Shown: positions 17,633 through 26,153, numbered from the stretch's first letter. The stretch is 64,000 nt of DNA from Paenibacillus senegalimassiliensis (GCF_001486585.1 NZ_LN909041.1:2501-66500); one strand, 5' to 3'. Notes: a model not told the origin generated them from the letters alone. Numbers and translations are program-made.

Positions 17633-18181
17633 TCATTTTCTTAATTTTGAATCACTATGGAACGCTGCGGCAGCAGCGCGCGCAATCTCGTCGGCCATGT
17701 GCATGACCTTGTACAGCGAAGTCATTTGCAAGGTCCAGTATGGCTTGGGACCCTTCACGTTAACGACGGCAGCCAAGCTGTAATGGCCTACCTCCGGGAG
17801 GTTCCCTCCCACAGATCTGGCTGGCTGCAAGGGTTGCCTGGAGACTAAATAATGTCCTAGCGATTCCGCTGTTCCCAGGCAAGCATCAATGGCGATGACA
17901 ACACTCTCCCTGCCGATTTCCAGCAGGCGTCTCTCCAGATTGGTCGCGTCACAAGGCTCGCGAAGCGTGCCAATGACCCCAGCAAAGCCAAGTTCGGTCA
18001 ATCTCGTGCCTACCAGCGGTCCCAACGCATCCCCGGTTGAACGATCAGTACCGATGCAAAGAAAGGTAATAGCTTCCCTGGGATGGTCAAGGCGTATTCC
18101 GGTAAAAAAGCCTTGCAATTCAATTCCATTAAGCTTCGTGCGGTCCAGCCCCGTTACTGGCCATTCCTTTCGCTCTCCCAC
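17633..18181 (-). CDS. yyaC: spore protease YyaC-like protein
   Basis: 182 residues. The central stretch FLCIGTDRSTGDALGPLVGT is the hallmark of YyaC proteins, a sporulation-expressed relative of the germination protease GPR. VVIAIDACLGTAESLGHYLV and a Gly-rich loop (SVGGNLPEVGHYSLAAVVNV) complete the fold. GPR degrades small acid-soluble spore proteins; the job of YyaC itself is not settled. Start is GTG with GGAGGT about 12 bases upstream, a long spacing. Its presence supports a spore-forming host. Confidence 0.85.
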   Translation of the reverse strand: MGERKEWPVTGLDRTKLNGIELQGFFTGIRLDHPREAITFLCIGTDRSTGDALGPLVGTRLTELGFAGVIGTLREPCDATNLERRLLEIGRESVVIAIDACLGTAESLGHYLVSRQPLQPARSVGGNLPEVGHYSLAAVVNVKGPKPYWTLQMTSLYKVMHMADEIARAAAAAFHSDSKLRK

Positions 18182-18313
18182 GATTCAGCCATCACCTCCC
18201 GGTGTAACGTAATTTGATTGTATCGCATCCAAGCCATCCATCGCAAAATTTCATCTGATGGCCGCCATCATGGTACAATAGCGGAAAACCCTCACCGGAA
18301 GGATGAAGCAATA

Positions 18314-18541
18314 ATGGATTTATCCATGAAAACCCACGAAAACATTGAATACATGATCGAAGCGATCAAAAGCAAACTCAGAATGGCCTCAGGCGCAGCC
18401 ATGACAGCGACGGCCTTCCACACTGATCAATATGACGATATCCGTGATGTTTACGACATCGTGATGAGCAAAGAACGGCTGAGCATCTCCGAGGTAGAGG
18501 CGTTGGCTCAGGAATTAGGACGGCTTCGCCATAAGGCATAG
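18314..18541 (+). CDS. DUF1128 (YfkK-like) small protein
   Basis: 75 residues, matching the usual size of YfkK. MKTHENIEYMIEAIKSKLRM and a closing ALAQELGRLRHKA are characteristic of DUF1128. Helical, no membrane segment, function unknown. ATG 18314 is chosen from family length; the frame is open further upstream to 18218 but that part shows no homology. It is convergent with the asparaginase gene, with only six bases between stops. Confidence 0.8.
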   Translation: MDLSMKTHENIEYMIEAIKSKLRMASGAAMTATAFHTDQYDDIRDVYDIVMSKERLSISEVEALAQELGRLRHKA

Positions 18542-18547
18542 ACCATG

Positions 18548-19558
18548 TTATTGTACGAGCTTAAAGGCGGTTTCGGTCTGACCAACCTGCCAGCCCTCAT
18601 CATTACGAATGGCGGATGGGAACGCTTCGCGCAGCTTGCGAAGCGTCTCTTCGTTCGCATATCCCAGCTGCTCCAGCACCGTCAGCGCAATTAAACCCCA
18701 CTCTTCCTCCGAGCCATCCTGAATCTTGAATGTCACAGCCAAGCGTTCGCGACGCAAAGCGAAGGCATAAACTCCCTTGAATCCACCCTTGGCTACGATG
18801 TTGTCATCCTCCAGCAGGATAGAATCAATTCGCCCTGTTCCGGCAACCAGCTTAGGATACCGGTTCATGGCTGTGGCGATTGTATCCGCTGCGCTAGCCG
18901 TATTGGCGTCAGCAATGAGGTCAGGACAAGCCAGCTTCAAGTAGGCCGTCGCCAAGGCAGAAAGAGGCAGCGCGAAGACCGGGAAGCCGCAACCGTCCGT
19001 GCCCAGACCAATTTGTTCCTGAGGGATATTCGCCAGTTCGGCCAGTGTACTCAAAATTTCCTGTTGCACCGGGTGCTCTGGTAAATTGTAAGTATCCAGA
19101 GATTCGCCCTTCAGCTTGCAATACGCTTGTACGCCAAGATGCTTGCCGGAGCAATTATGGTACAGGCGTCTTCTCTCCCCACCCCGCCGCAACAACTGCT
19201 CTCTCGCCCAACCATCCAGCGGAAGGCTTGGGGCACATACCAGCTTCTCTTCAGCCAGCCCCACCTTATGGAGCAAACGCTCCAGCACCTCCACGTGGGC
19301 AGTCTCGGATCGATGAGAGGCCGCCATCACGGCAATCTCATCATCATTTAAACCGTAGGACTTATGAATACCTGCCCGAATTCCTGGTATCGCCTGAATC
19401 GGCTTGGCGGAGGAGCGTGTGAATACGTTAGCATGAGGGTTGCCTACACGTCCTTGTATTTCGCCTCGTTCGTTAATTACACATATATGCCCATAATGGG
19501 CGCACTCCAGAATTCCTGCTCGATATTCTCTAATCAGCAATGCTTCTTGATAATCCAT
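18548..19558 (-). CDS. asparaginase (thermolabile L-asparaginase II family)
   Basis: 336 residues, full length for PF06089, a family annotated as thermolabile L-asparaginases and unrelated to classical AnsA/AnsB. Landmarks: RVGNPHANVFTRSSAKPIQA near the N-terminus, AASHRSETAHV, YHNCSGKHLGVQAYCKL, GTDGCGFPVFALPL and VAGTGRIDSILLEDD. The enzyme should hydrolyse asparagine to aspartate and ammonia in the cytoplasm. Monocistronic and followed by sigB's terminator on the upstream side. Confidence 0.85.
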   Translation of the reverse strand: MDYQEALLIREYRAGILECAHYGHICVINERGEIQGRVGNPHANVFTRSSAKPIQAIPGIRAGIHKSYGLNDDEIAVMAASHRSETAHVEVLERLLHKVGLAEEKLVCAPSLPLDGWAREQLLRRGGERRRLYHNCSGKHLGVQAYCKLKGESLDTYNLPEHPVQQEILSTLAELANIPQEQIGLGTDGCGFPVFALPLSALATAYLKLACPDLIADANTASAADTIATAMNRYPKLVAGTGRIDSILLEDDNIVAKGGFKGVYAFALRRERLAVTFKIQDGSEEEWGLIALTVLEQLGYANEETLRKLREAFPSAIRNDEGWQVGQTETAFKLVQ

Positions 19559-19654
19559 TCATTCATTCTCTCCTTATACCCGCTTACTTTCCTACCACAG
19601 TATAGTATAGCCGCGGCCCAATGGCTACAAGCAGCTATAGGAGAATATGAGGAT

Positions 19655-19688
19655 TAAAAAGCGCTGCCCGAACCTTGCGGCAGCGCGT
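19655..19688 (-). terminator. sigB terminator
   Basis: Arms GCGCTGCC and GGCAGCGC with a ten-base loop, then TTTTTAA on the minus strand, 15 bases past the sigB stop. Confidence 0.88.
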
Positions 19689-19702
19689 AAAGGACCTATT
19701 CA

Positions 19703-20476
19703 TCAGTTCACATGGTAATCGTCCATGATTTGCTTCAGCTTCTCCGTCGCTCGCTTCTGAATTCGCGAGACACTCATCTGTGATACCCCTAGCTTCTGGG
19801 CAATGGCCCGCTGAGATTGCCCCTCCTGGAAGGCTAGCAACAGCACCTGCTGCTCCTGGGTCTTCAGATGTCCCAAGGCCTCCTGCAGATCCATGCGGTT
19901 CTCCACCGCATTGTAATCATCCACATCAGCGCTAATCAGTTCGCCAAGCGTTGCGGCACTTTCGTCCGCGGACAAGGGAGAGTCCAGAGATACGTAATGA
20001 TAACACTCCCGTCCGGCAAGCACCTCGACGGTCTCCTCCACAGACAGTTCAAGGAAATCGGCGATTTCCTTCACATCAGGGGAACGCTCCAGCCTCATGG
20101 TCAGTTCATCGATCGCCTGTTGAACGAGGGCACCCTTCTCCTTAATTCGACGCGGTACCTGGATATACCAGGATTTATCGCGTAAATAGTTCTTCATATG
20201 CCCGATCATACTCTTCATGGCATATGGCTCAAAGGGGATACCGAGTTCACTGTCATATTGCTGTAGCAGGCGAACAAGCGCCATTTCGCCAACTTGATAC
20301 AGATCTTCGTACAAGTCAGGTCTATTACGAGCAATTTTCCCTGCAGCCATCCTCACCATGGAATCATATCTGCGAATCAGTTCGGTTGCAATTTCATTGT
20401 CTTTCGTCGCCTGATATTGTTTGATCAAGCTGATTGAATCATTCAAAGCGCCTTGGGGAGTCGCTTTGTGGGTCAT
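19703..20476 (-). CDS. sigB: RNA polymerase sigma-B-type factor
   Basis: 257 residues, the size of the SigB/SigF/SigG group. Region 2 is visible (YEDLYQVGEMALVRLLQQYD and FEPYAMKSMIGHMKNYLRDK), region 3 (VPRRIKEKGALVQQAIDELT) and region 4 (FQEGQSQRAIAQKLGVSQMS with VSRIQKRA). Assigned to sigma-B because it is the last gene of rsbV-rsbW-sigB and overlaps rsbW by four bases (ATGA). It directs the general stress regulon and is normally held inactive by RsbW. Confidence 0.92.
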   Translation of the reverse strand: MTHKATPQGALNDSISLIKQYQATKDNEIATELIRRYDSMVRMAAGKIARNRPDLYEDLYQVGEMALVRLLQQYDSELGIPFEPYAMKSMIGHMKNYLRDKSWYIQVPRRIKEKGALVQQAIDELTMRLERSPDVKEIADFLELSVEETVEVLAGRECYHYVSLDSPLSADESAATLGELISADVDDYNAVENRMDLQEALGHLKTQEQQVLLLAFQEGQSQRAIAQKLGVSQMSVSRIQKRATEKLKQIMDDYHVN

Positions 20477-20925
20477 ACAGCCTCCTCACTTCTCTGGAGC
20501 TTGCGGACCATCATCACCTTCGTTCCTTGTCCCGCCTGGCTCTCTACGCTGACATCATCCATCAGCGCTTGCATCAAGTAGAAACCTAACCCTCCGATAG
20601 GCGCTTCGTTAAGCTCCTTCTCGTGCAAGGTTACACGCCCTCCGTCCGTACCCCACGGCTCAAAGCTCTCCCCTTGATCTTTGACCGTAATCGATAAGGC
20701 ATCGGCCAGTACATCGAACGTAATCTCCATAGTTCCAGGCGTATGCTTGTAAGCATACAAGACGGAATTGTTGCACGCCTCGGATACCGCTACCTTCATA
20801 TCTTCGATTTCTTCATACGAAAACCCCATCTTGGAGGCCACGCCATATAAGTTCAATCTTACGATGTCTACGTACTCGGCTGTTGCCGGCAGGCTAATGA
20901 CGATTCTCTCTACTTGCTCTATCAT
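20473..20925 (-). CDS. rsbW: anti-sigma factor and serine kinase RsbW
   Basis: 150 residues with the GHKL ATPase fold. The N box is EIEDMKVAVSEACNNSVLYA, the G1 box ITVKDQGESFEP and the G2 box PIGGLGFYLMQALMDDV. RsbW binds sigma-B or, on stress, dephosphorylated RsbV; it also phosphorylates RsbV. Stop overlaps the sigB start, so translation is coupled. 18 bases after rsbV. Confidence 0.93.
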   Translation of the reverse strand: MIEQVERIVISLPATAEYVDIVRLNLYGVASKMGFSYEEIEDMKVAVSEACNNSVLYAYKHTPGTMEITFDVLADALSITVKDQGESFEPWGTDGGRVTLHEKELNEAPIGGLGFYLMQALMDDVSVESQAGQGTKVMMVRKLQRSEEAV

Positions 20926-20943
20926 TGCTTCTCTATCCTTTCC

Positions 20944-21282
20944 TTATTGGGAATTCTCCTGTGCGGCAAAGAACTTAGCAATCCCGGTCATTTCAAACAA
21001 CTTGCGAATGTGATCCGGTACTTCCTGAACGTAGAACCGTGAGGTCATTCCCTGTCTCGCTTTCAGAATGGACAACAAGATACCGATGCCCGTACTGTCG
21101 ATGTATTTCAGTTCTTTCAGATTGAGGACCAAATCAGCTTCATCATTACCTACCAGCGGTTCCATCAACTTGCGAAAATCTGGAGCAACGGATAAGTCCA
21201 ACTCACCTCGCAGATATACGATGTGAACTCCGTCCTCCCACTGAGGCGTTGCAGAAAATTTCTCACTTTTTCTTGTATTCAT
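20944..21282 (-). CDS. rsbV: anti-anti-sigma factor RsbV
   Basis: 112-residue STAS domain. ELKYIDSTGIGILLSILKAR includes Ser63, the expected phosphorylation site for RsbW. In its unphosphorylated form it binds RsbW and frees sigma-B. AGGAG precedes the ATG. It begins the three-gene unit and lies 80 bases downstream of the RsbY-like phosphatase gene on the same strand. That gap does not show a clear GTTTAA/GGGTAT sigma-B promoter. Confidence 0.92.
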   Translation of the reverse strand: MNTRKSEKFSATPQWEDGVHIVYLRGELDLSVAPDFRKLMEPLVGNDEADLVLNLKELKYIDSTGIGILLSILKARQGMTSRFYVQEVPDHIRKLFEMTGIAKFFAAQENSQ

Positions 21283-21362
21283 CCGTTTTCTCTCCTGAAA
21301 TAAGTTTTCTTATTACAACATAACCCAGCCTGTACCTTGCTGAATCAAGGCAGATACTTCCA

Positions 21363-22517
21363 CTATTTTAGCGAAATCCATACGAGACATTTGTCGTCTT
21401 CCCGTTCCTCAGGGAACGCATCTGCGAAGAACAGCTTGTTCAACTTGGCTTCATCAAATTGGTGGCAACCCATATCAAGCTGCTCCTCCAGCCAAGCCTG
21501 ACGCTCCTCCTGCAAATCCGGTTGCACATCGGTCAATCCATCCGTATACAACACAATATGCCCCTCCCCTTCATAATATAGGGTCTGCGGCTCGGTTTCG
21601 ATATAATCAAATAATCCCACGGGAGGGCCAACCTGGTCCATACGGACAAGTTCACCATCCCCTTGGTAGAATAACGCCGGTGGATGTCCGGCATTAACAT
21701 AATCGATCTTGCGATGGCGAGTGTCCACCACCAAATAGATGGCCGTAAAATAATATTGAATGAGCTTGCTCTCAATATGTAGTTGAATAAAACGACGATT
21801 GAGCTCCTGAATGACCTTCTCCGGTTCAACATACGTATGTACAGTATCCTTCAGTACAGAAGAGATGAACATACAGAATAAGGAGGAGGAAATACCATGC
21901 CCCATCATATCAAGCAGGATGACGGCATACCTTCCATCACCAAGTGCATACCAGGAGTACAGATCGCCAGCCAATTCGTAGGATGGCTTATATATGGCGT
22001 TAATTGCAATCTCTTCGTCCTGTATGGGTGAACTGAGCACCGCGCTTTGTATAAGGGAAGCGAGCTTCAGTTCCTCCTGAATACGTTGATCACGGTTACG
22101 ATGCCAATCCTTCTCCAGCTTAAGTCGAAGAGCCAGGCGAATTCTGGCCATCAATTCCACCTTGTTGATCGGCTTGGTCACGTAATCAACTGCCCCGGCA
22201 TCCAGAGCCTCTGCCAATTTGTTGGAGTCTCCCACCGCTGTTACCATAATGACGGGAATCTCTCGCAGATGCTCAGAACGCTGCAACAAGCGGCAAGCGG
22301 AGGTGCCATCCATCTCCGGCATCATCATATCCAGCAGAATCAAATCTACGTCTGAAGGGCCACTCTCCTCAATAGCATCCAGATTCTTGACGCCAAGCCT
22401 CTCAAACATCTGTTTGGCGGAGGATACGGCTATCGTATTCCGATACTTCTCCTTCTTGAGTATTTCACGCACAATAATGATATTCGTCAAATTGTCGTCA
22501 ACGATTAGAATTCTCAT
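21363..22517 (-). CDS. RsbY-like response regulator-PP2C phosphatase
   Basis: 384-residue fusion. Residues 1-125 are a receiver domain with Asp pair D7/D8, phospho-acceptor D63 (LILLDMMMPEMDG) and Lys in YVTKPINK. A linker helix leads into a SpoIIE/PP2C phosphatase domain (about 180-384) with the metal residues in YELAGDLYSWYAL, LLDMMGHGISSSL and the C-terminal REDDKCLVWI. This order is that of Bacillus cereus RsbY, which dephosphorylates RsbV. It lies directly upstream of rsbV. The sensor kinase that would phosphorylate D63 is not in this window. Ribosome-binding site AGGGAG is present. Confidence 0.88.
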   Translation of the reverse strand: MRILIVDDNLTNIIIVREILKKEKYRNTIAVSSAKQMFERLGVKNLDAIEESGPSDVDLILLDMMMPEMDGTSACRLLQRSEHLREIPVIMVTAVGDSNKLAEALDAGAVDYVTKPINKVELMARIRLALRLKLEKDWHRNRDQRIQEELKLASLIQSAVLSSPIQDEEIAINAIYKPSYELAGDLYSWYALGDGRYAVILLDMMGHGISSSLFCMFISSVLKDTVHTYVEPEKVIQELNRRFIQLHIESKLIQYYFTAIYLVVDTRHRKIDYVNAGHPPALFYQGDGELVRMDQVGPPVGLFDYIETEPQTLYYEGEGHIVLYTDGLTDVQPDLQEERQAWLEEQLDMGCHQFDEAKLNKLFFADAFPEEREDDKCLVWISLK

Positions 22518-22531
22518 GGCAATCTCCCTGT

Positions 22532-22569
22532 TAAAAAAATAAAGGGAACGGAGTGTCCCCCATTCCCTC
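22532..22569 (-). terminator. terminator of the DUF948 gene
   Basis: Minus-strand arms AGGGAATGG and CCGTTCCCT pair with one mismatch and lead into TTATTTTTTT. It lies 75 bases beyond the stop at 22645 and just upstream of the RsbY-like gene. Confidence 0.75.
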
Positions 22570-22644
22570 TGGATACGGTGTTAACTCTTCCCGCCAACCA
22601 GGCTATCAATTTATAATACCCATCCGGGCAAAAAATGAAACAGG

Positions 22645-23139
22645 CTACCCCCGATATTTCTGCCATACATCCGCAGCCACATCCACCCACTTCACCCAAC
22701 CGCCTGGCTTGCTGGCGCTAGACGCTGGTTCGTGCTGGCTTGCAGCTACCGGAGGCTGAACGACTGGGCTGGGAGTTACGGCCACTTTAGTGGCTTCCCG
22801 CCGTGCACGTTGCCGATTCTTAATTCTTCCAGCCAATGCCACCGATACCTGCTTGGTAGCCAATGTGACCTCGTTTAATACCTCTCCGGCATTTTTGACC
22901 GATTCCAGCACGGGATCAATCTGCTTCATCTTATGCTGAATATCGCCCGTCAAGTCGTTGGCTTGCTTAACGATCTGCTTGACCTCGAAGCCAAGCTGGT
23001 CGATCGTCTTCTGCACCTCCTGCAATGTTGTTGTTGTCGTGTGCAGCGATTGCTCTGCTGCTTTCAACGTTTTGACCAGATACACGACAAGCACGACGAA
23101 GGCTAACGCCACAACCGCCACACTGATCTGCCAAATCAT
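22645..23139 (-). CDS. DUF948 membrane protein (YtxG-like)
   Basis: 164 residues. One N-terminal membrane helix (MIWQISVAVVALAFVVLVVY) is followed by a long coiled-coil-like segment (AEQSLHTTTTTLQEVQKTID through QIDPVLESVKNAGEVL) and a basic, Pro/Ala-rich tail ending WVKWVDVAADVWQKYRG. DUF948 proteins such as YtxG are stress-induced in Bacillus, so the location next to the sigma-B cluster is suggestive, but I see no sigma-B promoter here. GAGG precedes the ATG. Confidence 0.75.
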   Translation of the reverse strand: MIWQISVAVVALAFVVLVVYLVKTLKAAEQSLHTTTTTLQEVQKTIDQLGFEVKQIVKQANDLTGDIQHKMKQIDPVLESVKNAGEVLNEVTLATKQVSVALAGRIKNRQRARREATKVAVTPSPVVQPPVAASQHEPASSASKPGGWVKWVDVAADVWQKYRG

Positions 23140-23222
23140 CCAGGTTCCTCGCTTTCCGTTGCTTGTTTTGTCAAGCCTGCTTCTTCTTTAACTATAACAC
23201 GAAATTCGCCAAGTAAAACAGG

Positions 23223-23277
23223 TAACGCCGCTTTGACATTGCCCTTCCCGAAGGGGAAGGACGTCAAAGCGGCGTTA
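23223..23277 (-). terminator. long hairpin after the NlpC/P60 gene
   Basis: 15-bp perfect arms (TAACGCCGCTTTGAC and its complement) with a second internal hairpin, CCTTCCCC/GGGAAGG. It is 18 bases past the stop at 23295. No long T-run follows. Confidence 0.7.
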
Positions 23278-23294
23278 GTCTCATATCTATATTG

Positions 23295-24320
23295 TTATTT
23301 CAATACACTGCCTCCATAGAGAAAGCGGTGAACCCAAGCTCCGTCGAGCTTGTCCAATTTAACGCCGCCCGATTCCTGGGAATACGTATGCAGCAGCTTA
23401 CCGTCACCCAGATATAAGGCAACGTGAGTAATGCGGGCATTCGACTTATTGATGCCCTCATATGATTTGGCGGAGGAGCCTTTATAGCTCATGAAGAACA
23501 CCAAATCGCCCCGTTTGAGATTATTGATATTGTACACTGCCGTGCCGTTATCCTTAATATATTGTCCCTGCTGGCGAGAATCGGCTGGCAAGGTGATGCC
23601 CAGAGTCTCTTTGAAAATTTGCCGGATAAAATCGGAGCAATCAAAGGTGGTGGTTGTATTGCGATTGGACCCGTATTCATAGGGAGTACCCAGATATTTC
23701 ATCCCGGTCTCAACAACCTGATCAATCTGCCGGCTGATGCTGCTAACAGGGGCAGGTTCAGGCACCGCAGGTTGATCCTTGCCCTCGATGCTCAGGTATT
23801 TGTCATTTGTGCTGACATAGCCGGTCCGTCCATCCGAGGTACGCACTTTATAGAAGTTGGCATTACTTTGCTCCAGAATGGTTAAGGAGGTCCCTTTGCT
23901 AAGCATGGTGATGACCTTCCCCGAAGTCGATGGCTCTGAGCGCAGGTTTACACCATACACCACTTTTGCCGACCGAGCCAAGGATGGCTCGGCAGGAACA
24001 GGGGCAGGAGTAGGAGTAGAAGTGGTAGTCACTTTGATGTATTTACTGCTGGCACTGACATAACCTACCGTCCCGTCTTCCGCCTTGACCTTGTAGAAAT
24101 ATTTATTGCTTTGGTCCAGAACGGTAACTTCAGAGCCTTTGTTCAAGAAACCAATGACCTTGCCGGAGACAGAAGGCTCATCGCGAAAGTTAACGCCGCT
24201 GACGATATAACCTGTAGTGTCCGCCGACTTTATAGTCGCTGCCGCAGCCTGATTTGGAAGAGCTGTATAAGAAGTGAGAAGAAGGGCACTCAACAATGTG
24301 ATCGCTACGCTTCGTTTCAT
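23295..24320 (-). CDS. secreted NlpC/P60 endopeptidase with two SH3b domains
   Basis: 341 residues. A signal peptide (MKRSVAITLLSALLLTSYTA, cleaved near NQAAAA) precedes two SH3b wall-binding repeats (about 35-95 and 120-180, each with GVNxRxEPSxSGKVI and DGxxGYVS) and a catalytic NlpC/P60 domain (about 200-341). The Cys is in TTFDCSDFIRQIF, the His in ARITHVALYLGD and the third polar residue in GKLLHTYS. It cleaves D-Glu-diaminopimelate type bonds in peptidoglycan stems, outside the cell. AGGAGG is 13 bases upstream of the ATG. A TATAAT-type promoter lies at 24408-24435. Confidence 0.93.
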   Translation of the reverse strand: MKRSVAITLLSALLLTSYTALPNQAAAATIKSADTTGYIVSGVNFRDEPSVSGKVIGFLNKGSEVTVLDQSNKYFYKVKAEDGTVGYVSASSKYIKVTTTSTPTPAPVPAEPSLARSAKVVYGVNLRSEPSTSGKVITMLSKGTSLTILEQSNANFYKVRTSDGRTGYVSTNDKYLSIEGKDQPAVPEPAPVSSISRQIDQVVETGMKYLGTPYEYGSNRNTTTTFDCSDFIRQIFKETLGITLPADSRQQGQYIKDNGTAVYNINNLKRGDLVFFMSYKGSSAKSYEGINKSNARITHVALYLGDGKLLHTYSQESGGVKLDKLDGAWVHRFLYGGSVLK

Positions 24321-24407
24321 AAAAAATCAAATTCCTCCTACGTGTAAGTAAGTTCTTGGTGCGTTTGGACTGGTTTTATGATCTCTCCTTTCTTTGGGCT
24401 TGTGCCC

Positions 24408-24435
24408 ATTATATCCCTTGTCGAAAGATGTCTAA
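24408..24435 (-). promoter_or_regulatory. putative promoter of the NlpC/P60 gene
   Basis: Perfect -10 TATAAT (24408-24413), with TTAGAC as a weak -35 16 bases upstream (24430-24435). A GGGC-ACAA-GCCC hairpin follows at once and the start codon is about 90 bases downstream. Confidence 0.5.
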
Positions 24436-24680
24436 ATCGGTCGAATATCATACAACTTAGAAAGCAAACATCATGTCCCAGGTCCTGTTTTTCGCCAACA
24501 ATTCGTCATACCAGGGTGCCTAATTACCCATAAACCCCTTCACTCATCTCATTGAATCGAAGTCCACGCCAATTCCTTCCATCATAAAAGTTACTTTTTT
24601 GTAACCATAGGCCCATATTTTGGACAACCCTACTGGTTGTTGGTAATTATTGCATATCAAGAGTGATAAAAAGCACAGCA
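24436..24680. other. intergenic stretch with small hairpins, no gene
   Basis: About 245 bases between the NlpC/P60 promoter and the CDF terminator. Two small inverted repeats occur: GTTAC-TTTTTT-GTAAC near 24588-24603 and CAACC-CTACT-GGTTG near 24630-24646. I compared it with the c-di-AMP (ydaO) riboswitch, which often precedes such genes, and saw no match. No gene. Confidence 0.5.
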
Positions 24681-24733
24681 AAAAACCGAATCAGCAAGCT
24701 GGGCTTCAATCTTCCCATCTCTCGATTCGGTTT
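24681..24733 (-). terminator. terminator of the CDF transporter gene
   Basis: Arms AAACCGAATC and GATTCGGTTT enclose a 31-base loop and end in a T-run on the minus strand (GGTTTTTTGC). Position: 30 bases after the stop at 24763. Confidence 0.75.
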
Positions 24734-24762
24734 ATATCTCAGCACTATTCCATGTTTTGTGT

Positions 24763-25632
24763 TTACGGTTCCTTTGGTTCGATATGAACATGAACATGCA
24801 TGACATTGCGAAGCTTACGCATTCTCTCTTCCACACGGTCGCTGATTTGATGGCTCTGAGTTACTGTTAACTGAGGGTCAACCTCAATGACGACATCCAC
24901 CAATACATGATTGCCATGGACGCGGGCCTTAAGATCCTTAATTCCTTCCACCCCACTGGTTCTGGCAATGGTGCTACGCAGATCCCCCAGCTCCTTCTCA
25001 TCAAATCCATCGGTTAAGTCATGGGTTGATTGACGGAAGATATCCCAAGCCGTCTTGCAAATGAGCAGACCCACCACTAAGGCAGCAACTCCGTCCAGCC
25101 ACGGCAAGCCAAATTGCGCCCCAATAATACCTACAGCCGCTCCAATACTGACCAAAGCATCGGATAAGTTATCCTTGGCCGCAGCCATGAGTGCCTGGTT
25201 GTTAATCTGCTTGGCTAACCTCCGGTTATACCAATATACACCTCCCATGGCAACCGCACAGGCCAAGGCAATAAATGCAGAACGTATATCGGGTTCCGTG
25301 TGCTCTCCCGCAGCAAGTGACCGCACCGCGTCCACGATAACTTGAATCCCCACCGTCGCCATGATAAAAGAGGCAACGAGCGCAGCCACCGTTTCCGCCC
25401 GAAAGTGTCCGTAGGCGTGGTCGGAATCAGGTGGCTTTTGCGAGATTTTCAGGCCTACCAATACCGCGATGGAAGCTACGATATCCGTAAGGTTATTAAA
25501 TCCGTCAGCGAGCAACGCACTGGAAGCGAAAAAGAAGCCACTGACCAATTTGAGTGCGGACAACAGGATATAAGCCGTAATGCTGACCCAGGCTCCTCGT
25601 TCCCCTTTACGTATATCTTCATAAATATCCAA
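24763..25632 (-). CDS. CDF family cation exporter, probably Mn(II)
   Basis: 289 residues, six membrane helices in residues 1-200 and a cytoplasmic ferredoxin-like C-terminal domain ending HVHVHIEPKEP. The transport site residues can be read: helix 2 ADGFNNLTDIVAS gives N46 and D50, and helix 5 AAAKDNLSDAL gives D154 and D158. This N-D-D-D set is that of manganese exporters such as MntE/MneP, where zinc exporters have H and D. Start is TTG 25632 with GGGGG eight bases before it; no better start was seen. No manganese (yybP-ykoY) riboswitch was found upstream. Confidence 0.88.
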   Translation of the reverse strand: MDIYEDIRKGERGAWVSITAYILLSALKLVSGFFFASSALLADGFNNLTDIVASIAVLVGLKISQKPPDSDHAYGHFRAETVAALVASFIMATVGIQVIVDAVRSLAAGEHTEPDIRSAFIALACAVAMGGVYWYNRRLAKQINNQALMAAAKDNLSDALVSIGAAVGIIGAQFGLPWLDGVAALVVGLLICKTAWDIFRQSTHDLTDGFDEKELGDLRSTIARTSGVEGIKDLKARVHGNHVLVDVVIEVDPQLTVTQSHQISDRVEERMRKLRNVMHVHVHIEPKEP

Positions 25633-25858
25633 GTTATCGTACCCCCAGATTGCTGAAAGATTTCAAAAAAGGTCTGTTTGAACCCCCAACTTATGTAAAT
25701 AAAAATTTTCATTTATCGTAACAAATAACCCCGTGTGGGTCTAGAGAAACAGTGTTTCCCCCAGCAAAAGCAGTATTACTCATTATTCCCGTTGTACACG
25801 CTTTTAAAAACGTATAGAATAGGTACAGCCCCTTTTCCATTCGAAGGAGATGATATAT

Positions 25859-26047
25859 TTGACGGAAGATAATAAGGATGTTCGCAAAGTCGACCTGGCC
25901 GAAGCCATGCGCCAAAAGCTGCAACAAAAAAAGCAGCAGCAAGCTGACAATAAGCCAGGCTTGAAAGGTAACCTTCAAACCAAAGCACTGAAAACCCAAA
26001 ATAATAAAAAGCCCAACAACCAACGTCGTCGTACAGGCGGTTCGTAG
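25859..26047 (+). CDS. small basic hypothetical protein
   Basis: 62 residues, unusually rich in Lys, Gln and Asn (MRQKLQQKKQQQADNK and KTQNNKKPNNQRRRTGGS). Highly charged and probably disordered; no motif recognised. Start TTG 25859 has AAGGAG nine bases upstream; the in-frame ATG at 25850 touches that ribosome-binding site and cannot use it. A strong terminator follows, so it is a plausible stand-alone gene. RNA binding would be a guess from charge only. Confidence 0.6.
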   Translation: MTEDNKDVRKVDLAEAMRQKLQQKKQQQADNKPGLKGNLQTKALKTQNNKKPNNQRRRTGGS

Positions 26048-26075
26048 TTCAACGTCCGCAGCCAATTGACACAAA

Positions 26076-26120
26076 CAAGCCGCACGAATTCGGTCCTCAT
26101 TGGACCACTCGTGCGGCTTT
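26076..26120. terminator. bidirectional terminator
   Basis: Arms AAGCCGCACGA and CGTGCGGCTT with an inner GGTCC/GGACC stem, T-rich on the right and A-containing on the left. It separates the small basic gene from the convergent ABC-F gene. Confidence 0.85.
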
Positions 26121-26153
26121 TGGTCTGTCCAGAAGACAGAATGTAGCTCTAAT

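Noticed and set aside
21283..21362. Sigma-B promoter before rsbV
   Set aside because: A GGGTTAT is visible, but there is no GTTTAA-like -35 at the right distance.
24321..24700. c-di-AMP riboswitch before the NlpC/P60 gene
   Set aside because: The expected conserved sequences are absent on either strand; only small hairpins are present.
25633..25760. Manganese (yybP-ykoY) riboswitch before the CDF gene
   Set aside because: Some G-runs are present but not the conserved loops of this class.
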